Shown here in pieces: positions 57,201 through 61,402 of a DNA stretch of 61,402 nt. Origin of the DNA: Bacteroidales bacterium (GTDB taxonomy: Bacteria; Bacteroidota; Bacteroidia; Bacteroidales; UBA1715); assembly GCA_031286165.1 (NCBI GenBank), contig JAITUU010000024.1, forward strand, positions 1-61,402, written 5' to 3'. Under the pieces are notes generated by a model. The model was not told the origin of the DNA. It was given only the letters and a program-made list of their open reading frames with translations, and did no database searches. Position numbers and translations under genes: made by a program. Within the stretch, counting starts at the first letter, position 1, and each line of letters begins with the position of its first letter.

Positions 57201-58837
57201 TAGGTGCTAATAATAGAAGTTCTATAACGGTACGCTGGAACTCACCGGGCACTAAAATAGTGAGTGTGTTCTATGAATTTACCGGCAGTAATGGTTGTGC
57301 AACACAATCGGGAACTTCGGCTGCCACGCAAGAAGTTATTCTCAATCCATCGCTCGAATGTAATCCATTGAATGCAATAATACTTTCGCAACGAAACACC
57401 AACTATGGTAAAAACAACGGAAGTGTGGAAATAGCAGGTATTTACGGCACCGCACCATATCAATATGCTATCAACGGTGGTGCATTTCAAGATAGCGGTT
57501 TGTTTGAAAACTTGGCTCCGGGTCAATACCTGCTCACCGTGAAAGATGCAGAAAATGCCACTCACAGTATTTATGTGGTAATAAGCGAAGGCGATGTAAG
57601 TGATTTGAGTGGTATAATACTCTCGAAAATTGATAGTAGCCCCGATAGCGCAACCGGTGCTGTTGATGTAATGGGAATCAACGGAATGGCTCCCTATGAA
57701 TATTCTATTGACAGCGGAGTAACCTTCCAATCGAGCGGATTGTTTGAAAATTTAGCCGCCGGCGATTATGTAATTATTATACGCGATGCGCTCGGCGATA
57801 CTTTCGACCTGCGAGTACGTATCAATACCATAGGCGATACCGAATTGCAAGGAGAAATAGTAAATCAGGAAAATAGCGACCAAAACGTGCCAAACGGTAT
57901 GGTTGAGGTTGTGGGCGTAAACGGCACCGCACCATATCAATATGCTATCAACGGTGGCGCATTTCAAAATAGCGGTTTGTTTGAAAACTTGGCACCGGGC
58001 AATTATGTGGTAACGGTGAAAGATGCGAGCGGAAAAACTGTTGATGTGCCGGTAACAATAGGTGTGCGTCCTCCGTATTCCGATTTGAGCGGAATATTAC
58101 TCACAAAACAAAACACCATACGCGGCAGAGCAACCGGACGATTTGAAGTTGCCGGTCGATTTGGAACACGTCCATATCAATATGCGGTGAACGGTGGTGC
58201 ATTTCAAAGTAGCGGATTGTTTGAAAATTTAGCCGCAGACGACTATCTTGTTGTTATAAAAGATGCTGCCGGCAATACCTATGAAATGATTGTGCGCATT
58301 ACAGAATCGGGAGATTGTGTAGATGTTGTAGTTCAAAAAGGAAACACCACGCTTGTAGTAAACAATAATAGCGCAACGAACGGAGGTTATACGTTTGTTT
58401 CCTATGAATGGTTCAAAGCAGGATTTGCAATAGACGACCGCAATCTGGGTAAAAACTTAGGCTATTTCTACGATGCCGATAATCGTAGAAACCCAAGAAA
58501 TCTTGATTTTGGAGCCGAATATTACGCACTTGTGGTAGATTCGCAAGGAGTTCTCTACCAAACCTGCCCAATCTATCCTGAGCAAGAAGCAGAGGCATCA
58601 ATTACAGTGTATCCAACGCCGGCGGTGCGTTCAAGCGAATTTGTGAACGTAAAACTCGATGGTTTCAAATGGCAGGAAACAAAAATAACACTCTATTCTG
58701 TTGCCGGAAGTTTGCTGAGCGTAACCAATGCTACGGGCGATATTACCCCAATACCGGTGCCGAATGTACAGGGAATATATATAGTGAAAATACTATCGGG
58801 AACACAAGAAATAGAAAAAACCATAGTAAGAGAATAA
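51260..58837 (+). CDS. Large T9SS-exported repeat adhesin with SprB-like and PKD-like domains
   Basis: A 2525-residue surface protein. In order: signal peptide (1-30, ending VFSQA); two Ig-like domains of the GTFSGDNV type (to about 185); three SprB-type repeats (one near 290-380, one near 385-460, one near 755-835, each ending in VKDSKGC-like sequence) interleaved with Ig-like parts; eleven nearly identical PKD-like repeats (about 939-2028); four shorter repeats with a SGLFENLA core (about 2030-2355); and a type A T9SS sorting domain (about 2445-2525, ending QEIEKTIVRE). SprB is a gliding adhesin in Flavobacterium, and the repeats suggest a similar adhesive filament. It is followed after 43 bp by an OmpA/TSP3 gene on the same strand. 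Confidence 0.85.
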   Translation: MTKIQENSLRRFITLVCFVMLSIVSVFSQASEELSLPSILLCDDEIDVIDLTDAAWGITPAGGSFSGDAISAAGEFDPVSAGVGVHTIIYTTTEGSEEFTITIVAVPTITFVNPLPILCANSDEIALATILDAAATAGGTFSGDNVVNGNFDPKTATIGANTVSYEVALHGCTKSDDVILPVNALPSATITYTYKNQAEQDEDGDDADFCAVGNAVATITGTTGGTFSSPTGLVFVSETTGEIDLEANKPTGTTLPSTSTHTIVYSFTGANTCQNTATTAITINGLPTVVLVADESALAVTCNGDTDGVIAVDATGGSGDYPYFCNTGGANWNATSGILPFAAKHKFTNVAPGAHYLCVKDSKGCKSPINTVEVTEPTKVTISVAATSLTALTCQGDETGVIALTAAGGNTGGYSYSNTGGATWQTTPTFSGLDARTYTMQAKDSKNCTSATQQVQITEPAPFDAGSIATTGDILCPGESVQTITNVTTPSNAGAVYQYSWQRTIGGVTVTVPNSNFQDWTPVVDLENNGTTNIEIVYTRVVEGETCPRNSGVSAGEWTITLKPTPPAPTVQSYIACPSSTISQTFAWSSLVKSMAAGATLIWYSADDDGSSIAGEPAEFGVQDYIDESYWVSQTVNGCESERTQVVVRISSAVEAPIVNNYEACALESGSTISLDTRVPVAGNKLWYTDATTAQSDNTGALGFPVAPTFDPTEAQTSSFWVRVRDAENCVSDPGEVLITVKALPTASISDDLSTLAVTCFGNHEGVIVVNASGGSGSGFEYSITDGALNDYGTANTFSNLGAGTYYVRVKDSESCESMSQSVPVHITQPDKFNAGTIASTGEDVCATSTPQLEITELTPASGGNGAITYEWYKTAALTGGIPTKIDGATAATYTPPVEDMVNTGTTNEYVQYMRYAKDAVCTQNYELSDGQWEVVVKPLPKIEISIDGNFAQSGTACAETEITFAADRADVAPYTWTYTQDGATVISGGEESDDYITLKWTTATDKNVEVQVFYAFTDTEGNGCATVAGVSDVQGIMELIINPLPTINIDIDDPNISANGEVCAETEITFIADRAGMAPYTWTYTQDGATVVAGGGANDRTITLKWSAAADKIVDVSVFYSFTDVNGNGCATLEGFTDVQATKELTVKALPEINIKDNANLAANGNQICAEAEVTFTTDAGMTGYAWNIDGGTVTAGSITGNTVTVKWETPGTKSVSVFYELTGGNGCGTVSGASDAIQQVIVNPLPEISISNNASLAANGNQICAEAEVTFTTDAGMANYVWSIDGGTVTAGSVNSNTVTVKWSNDTQSNQEKTVSLFYEFTGGNGCETKSGVSDAAQTVIVKPLPEIYINNNAALETNGNQICAEAEVTFITAAGMTNYLWSIDGGTVTAGSVNSNTVTVKWSNDTQIDQEKTVSIFYESTGGNGCESKSGVSDASQTVIVKPLPEITISNDASLAANGNQICAEAEVTFTTDAGMTGYVWNIDGGTVTAGATNQNSITVKWRNNTQSNQEKIVSVFYEFTGDNGCTTKSGVSNVLQTVIVKPLPEISISNDASLAQNGNQICAEAEVTFTTDDGMTGYEWSIDGGTVTAGSVNSNTVTVKWETPGTKSVSVFYELTGGNGCTTVSGASDASQEVIVKPLPEININDNANLAANGNQICAEAEVTFMTEAGMTGYEWSIDGGTVTGGAVNSNTVTVKWETPGTKTVSVFYETTGGNGCTTVSGASDASQQVIVNPLPEISISNDASLAANGNQLCAEAEVTFTTDAGMNNYVWSIDGGTVTGGAVNSNTVTVKWETPGTKSVSVFYELTGGNGCTTVSGASDASQQLIVNSLPEISISNDASLAANGNQICAEAEVTFTTDAGMNGYVWSIDGGTVTSGAVNSNTVTVKWSNDTQSNQEKTVSLFYETANSNGCATKSGVSDAAQTVIVKPLPRITMGNDANLAENGNEVCADAVVTFTTEEGMTGYVWNVGTDAVVIGANNRSSITVRWNSPGTKIVSVFYEFTGSNGCATQSGTSAATQEVILNPSLECNPLNAIILSQRNTNYGKNNGSVEIAGIYGTAPYQYAINGGAFQDSGLFENLAPGQYLLTVKDAENATHSIYVVISEGDVSDLSGIILSKIDSSPDSATGAVDVMGINGMAPYEYSIDSGVTFQSSGLFENLAAGDYVIIIRDALGDTFDLRVRINTIGDTELQGEIVNQENSDQNVPNGMVEVVGVNGTAPYQYAINGGAFQNSGLFENLAPGNYVVTVKDASGKTVDVPVTIGVRPPYSDLSGILLTKQNTIRGRATGRFEVAGRFGTRPYQYAVNGGAFQSSGLFENLAADDYLVVIKDAAGNTYEMIVRITESGDCVDVVVQKGNTTLVVNNNSATNGGYTFVSYEWFKAGFAIDDRNLGKNLGYFYDADNRRNPRNLDFGAEYYALVVDSQGVLYQTCPIYPEQEAEASITVYPTPAVRSSEFVNVKLDGFKWQETKITLYSVAGSLLSVTNATGDITPIPVPNVQGIYIVKILSGTQEIEKTIVRE
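54074..57345 (+). repeat. Eleven tandem PKD-like repeats in the adhesin gene
   Basis: Each unit of about 280-315 bp begins PLPEI, contains QICAEAEVTFTTDAGM and IDGGTVTAG, and ends VIVK or VIVN. The first two units are divergent and the last one partly so. The middle eight are near identical. Two variants of the C-terminal half are interspersed (see findings). Confidence 0.88.
57346..58317 (+). repeat. Four tandem SGLFENLA repeats in the adhesin gene
   Basis: Units of about 240 bp carry ATGxVEVxGxNGTAPYQY, INGGAFQxSGLFENLA and a VTVKDA-like end. They resemble SprB repeats but lack the two conserved cysteines. Confidence 0.8.
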
Positions 58838-58880
58838 TCGGTACAGATAAAAAAAGAACACACCTCATAAACACTACAAT

Positions 58881-60959
58881 ATGAAAAAGAAAACAATACT
58901 CTATGCACTCCTTATGGCAGTAGGATTTGTGTCGTTGCAAATTACCGCGCAAGCACAGGCGCAAGATACTACGACATTGGGCGCAGATACCGAACAATAT
59001 GAAATAATTACTCCTACCGCAAAAAAAACACGGAGTTTCTGTGAAAATGAATTTTCAGCGTGGGCTGCGAGTGGACTTTCTACCTTGTATTACAAACCTA
59101 CGTTTGGAAACAAAACAGAAGGCTTCGGCGGAAATTTCGGATTGGGCTACACCCGTTATTTTACCCACTATTTTGGAATTTTGATAGGAGCAGAAGCAGC
59201 ACTCTATACTGCAAAAATAACCATTGACGGGTTGCAAGATGCCTACGATACCAACGATAAACACAATGGCGACCTCATAAATTACAGAACTGAGTTTACT
59301 CAATACACCGAGCATCAGCGTTTACTCAATATTGCTATTCCGGTGATGTTTCATTTTGAAACCGGCAATACTCATAAATTTTACGGCGCAGCAGGTTTTA
59401 AATTAGGACTACCCGTTTTGGCGACATATAAAAGCAGCGATTATGATTTTCAAGCAAGTGGGTATTATTATGCAACCAACCAAATACTGAGCCACCAAGA
59501 AGATTGGAATTATGGCGATTTTCAAGGTCAAAGCATACACGGAAAGTATAAGGTGGGTTTGTCATATACAGGAAGTGTAGATGTGGGTGTAAAATGGGCG
59601 TTGAAAAATCCGCAATATGCGTTATACACCGGAGTATATGCCGATTACACCTTCAATAATGTGAATAAAGTCAATACCAAAAACTTTTTAGATTACAGTG
59701 CCACACAAGCGGCTATGGATGAGTTTGCGCAAAACAGCGTATTGGAATCGCAATACACGCACAATGGCGTAACGCAATCGTTTGTAAACAAAATGCAGCC
59801 TGTGGCAATAGGACTGAAAGTGCGCTTGGGCATAAACACCTGCGGCGGCAAAGACAGCGATATGGACGGTGTGGTTGATAGCAAAGATATGTGTCCGGGA
59901 ACACCGCCGGAGGCTCGTGGCTTTGTTGATGAAAAAGGTTGTCCGAAAGATAGCGATGGTGATGGTGTGCCCGATTACTTAGATAAATGCCCGAATACTC
60001 CGGAAGGTATTGTGGTTGATGCCGATGGTTGTCCGCCTGATACCGATGGCGATGGTGTGCCCGATTACTTAGACGCATGTCCGGGAACTCCTGTTGCGGC
60101 TCGCGGTTTTGTTGATGCCAAAGGTTGTCCGCTTGATAGCGATGGCGATGGCGTGCTTGATTACTTAGACGAATGTCCGAACACTCGCGCAGGTGCACCG
60201 GTAGATGCCAAAGGCTGTCCGAAAGATACTGACGGCGATGGTGTGCCCGATTACGCAGACGTGTGTCCGGGAACTCCGAAAGAGGCTCGTGGCTTTGTGG
60301 ATGAAAAAGGTTGCCCCAAAGATAGCGATGGCGATGGCGTGCCCGACTACAAAGATAAATGCCCAAATACTCGCGCAGGAGCAACGGTAGATGCCAATGG
60401 TTGCCCGAAAGATACTGACGGCGATGGAGTGCCCGATTACGCCGATGAATGTCCCGGAACTCCGAAAGAAGCCTACGGCTTTGTGGATGCCAAAGGTTGT
60501 CCGCTTGATACAGACGGCGATGGTGTGCCCGATTATTTAGATAAATGTCCGAAAACTCCGGGTGTTCCCGAAAATGGCGGCTGCCCTGCAATAAAAGAAG
60601 CCGAACGAAAAGTATTTGAACGCGCATTGCATGGTATCAATTTTGAAACAGGTAAAGACGTGATTCGTCCGGAATCCTATGCAATATTGAACGAAGTAGC
60701 AAAAATAATGGTGAACAATCCAAATTATAAACTACAAATCAATGGACACACCGATAACGTGGGTAAACCTGAGGCAAATCAATCCCTTTCGGAACGAAGG
60801 GCTGCTGCGGTGAAACAATATCTGGTGAATGTAGGTATTTCGGAAAGTAGATTAACTGCCGCCGGCTTTGGTCAAGACCGCCCTGTGGCACCAAATACCA
60901 CAGTAGCAAACAAAGCCCTTAACCGAAGGGTGGAATTTATAGTACTTTTTGAAGAATAA
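58881..60959 (+). CDS. OmpA-family outer-membrane protein with eight thrombospondin type 3 repeats
   Basis: A 692-residue protein with a signal peptide (1-26, ending ITAQAQ), an N-terminal beta-barrel region (about 55-320, GGNFGLGYTRYFTHYFGI and others), eight calcium-binding TSP3 repeats (residues 325-570; each with DxDGDGVPDYxDxCP) and an OmpA-type peptidoglycan-binding domain (about 580-692; NGHTDNVG, LSERRAAAV, NRRVEF). The repeats alternate between a long linker (PGTPxEARGFVDEKGCP) and a short one (PNTRAGAxVDAxGCP). The gene is 43 bp behind the adhesin, with no terminator between, and probably shares its transcript. It may hold or brace the adhesin at the outer membrane, an inference. 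A terminator follows. Confidence 0.9.
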   Translation: MKKKTILYALLMAVGFVSLQITAQAQAQDTTTLGADTEQYEIITPTAKKTRSFCENEFSAWAASGLSTLYYKPTFGNKTEGFGGNFGLGYTRYFTHYFGILIGAEAALYTAKITIDGLQDAYDTNDKHNGDLINYRTEFTQYTEHQRLLNIAIPVMFHFETGNTHKFYGAAGFKLGLPVLATYKSSDYDFQASGYYYATNQILSHQEDWNYGDFQGQSIHGKYKVGLSYTGSVDVGVKWALKNPQYALYTGVYADYTFNNVNKVNTKNFLDYSATQAAMDEFAQNSVLESQYTHNGVTQSFVNKMQPVAIGLKVRLGINTCGGKDSDMDGVVDSKDMCPGTPPEARGFVDEKGCPKDSDGDGVPDYLDKCPNTPEGIVVDADGCPPDTDGDGVPDYLDACPGTPVAARGFVDAKGCPLDSDGDGVLDYLDECPNTRAGAPVDAKGCPKDTDGDGVPDYADVCPGTPKEARGFVDEKGCPKDSDGDGVPDYKDKCPNTRAGATVDANGCPKDTDGDGVPDYADECPGTPKEAYGFVDAKGCPLDTDGDGVPDYLDKCPKTPGVPENGGCPAIKEAERKVFERALHGINFETGKDVIRPESYAILNEVAKIMVNNPNYKLQINGHTDNVGKPEANQSLSERRAAAVKQYLVNVGISESRLTAAGFGQDRPVAPNTTVANKALNRRVEFIVLFEE
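59853..60591 (+). repeat. Eight thrombospondin type 3 calcium-binding repeats
   Basis: DSDMDGVVDSKDMC is followed by seven DSDGDGVPDY- or DTDGDGVPDY-type units, all with the Asp ladder intact. Long and short linkers alternate, so the evolutionary unit is a pair. Confidence 0.88.
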
Positions 60960-60962
60960 ATG

Positions 60963-61001
60963 AAAAAGAGGCTGTTCTAAAAGTGGACAGCCTCTTTTTT
61001 T
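60963..61001 (+). terminator. Rho-independent terminator after the OmpA/TSP3 gene
   Basis: A stem of gaggctgttc (60968-60977) with ggacagcctc (60985-60994; one G-U pair) is flanked by A and T runs. It shares its stem with the terminator at 9843-9881. Confidence 0.85.
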
Positions 61002-61244
61002 AATTAGTTGAGGGTTGAGAACGCTGGAATGTTGAAGCCCTAATTTTGCAATCCAACTATAAGCCCAATATTTTCAATTTTCTGAACTTCGCCAAATTTG
61101 ATTGATTTTGGTGATTTTAAACGAAAATCTCTCTGCAAGTATGAATCGCTTGCAGCACTTGCAGCAAACCTTGGAGAAGAATATTCTTGATACTATTTGA
61201 TAAACGATGTAGTTTTTGTGTTTTAAAGAATACAAAATCAGGTT
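61002..61244. other. Non-coding flank of an insertion sequence
   Basis: This 243-bp stretch is open of any convincing gene. It lies between the terminator and the stop of the ISL3-type transposase and should contain the end of that element, but no terminal inverted repeat can be set because the other end is outside the window. A short minus-strand frame ending at 61040 (KIENIGLIVGLQN) is too brief to call. Confidence 0.4.
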
Positions 61245-61402
61245 CTACCATTTTTCGTGTGGAAGCATATCGAGATTACCGTAAAAAAACAAGATTGCAA
61301 TTCTGAAATTTTCGGTGTTTCGATAGCCTCTTCCGATTGTTTTTAATGCCTGTATGGAGCCGTTCAGACGCTCGGCTCTGGCGTTACTTATGTTTGTGCA
61401 AA
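61245..61402 (-). mobile_element. ISL3-type transposase, C-terminal part (runs off the window)
   Basis: The minus strand is open from the window edge to a TAG at 61245-61247 and encodes about 52 residues: SNARAERLNGSIQALKT, then GRGYRNTENFRIAILFFYG and a tail LDMLPHEKW. This is the end of the DDE domain of ISL3-family transposases (IS204/IS1001/IS1165 type), with the catalytic Glu expected in ARAERLN. The frame may be intact beyond the edge; whether the element is active cannot be told. Confidence 0.75.

Noticed and set aside
54074..57345. Reading the eleven near-identical repeats as a CRISPR-like array
   Set aside because: Units are about 280-315 bp, coding and in frame, without unique spacers.
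61040..61110. Short minus-strand frame ending KIENIGLIVGLQN
   Set aside because: Only about 20 residues, no start, and it lies in the presumed flank of an insertion sequence.

Overview
The window looks like chromosomal DNA of a Bacteroidota bacterium, most likely Bacteroidales or a near relative. The support is: promoters of the TAnnTTTG(C) type; the order porG (DUF6089) - uppS - bamA - ompH - ompH - murI; several type IX secretion system (T9SS) parts and cargo proteins; and the short phosphomannose isomerase and long SAICAR synthase forms usual in this phylum. No rRNA, tRNA, CRISPR array, phage or plasmid gene was seen. Both edges touch insertion sequences: a probable transposase C-terminus at 2-104, lying against a decapitated DUF234 ATPase, and an ISL3-type transposase C-terminus at 61245-61402.

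Layout. 1-9.9 kb is mostly housekeeping: manA, a VWA membrane protein with lpxD, dacB, a small lipoprotein, purC-pdxJ and an SDR oxidoreductase. 9.9-20.2 kb is a T9SS/gliding-type surface module: a 1602-aa PKD-rich protein with a type B sorting domain, a divergent PorP/SprF protein, and two tandem paralogues with TPR, PD40 propeller and OmpA domains (PorE-like architecture). 20.4-24.8 kb holds a Crp/Fnr regulator, pepD and two glycosyltransferases. 24.7-31.8 kb is the envelope-assembly cluster murI, two Skp/OmpH chaperones, bamA, uppS and two DUF6089/PorG-like proteins. 31.9-42.9 kb is one giant gene of 3652 codons (lamin-tail, chitobiase-like, CotH kinase, 18 Big_2 domains, type A sorting signal). 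43.1-48.9 kb carries ribD, prmC and metH. 48.9-61 kb carries a secreted protein without an evident sorting domain, a divergent 2525-aa repeat adhesin with SprB-like and PKD-like repeats, and an OmpA protein with eight thrombospondin type 3 calcium repeats.

The common theme is the outer membrane and cell surface: lipid A (LpxD), peptidoglycan (DacB, MurI, UppS), barrel assembly (Skp, BamA), T9SS parts (PorG-like, PorP/SprF, PorE-like) and four very large or repetitive secreted proteins. The most unusual observations are an in-frame palindromic element inside manA, a shared FNR-like palindrome upstream of two or three surface-protein genes, two divergent promoters that appear to give leaderless ribD and prmC mRNAs, a family of mosaic short-repeat tracts between genes (one supplying the last codons of ribD), and the contrast between an old, diverged Ig array and a young, mosaic PKD-like array. 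I did not find a clearly new enzymatic system; the surface-adhesin loci are the best candidates for new biology.
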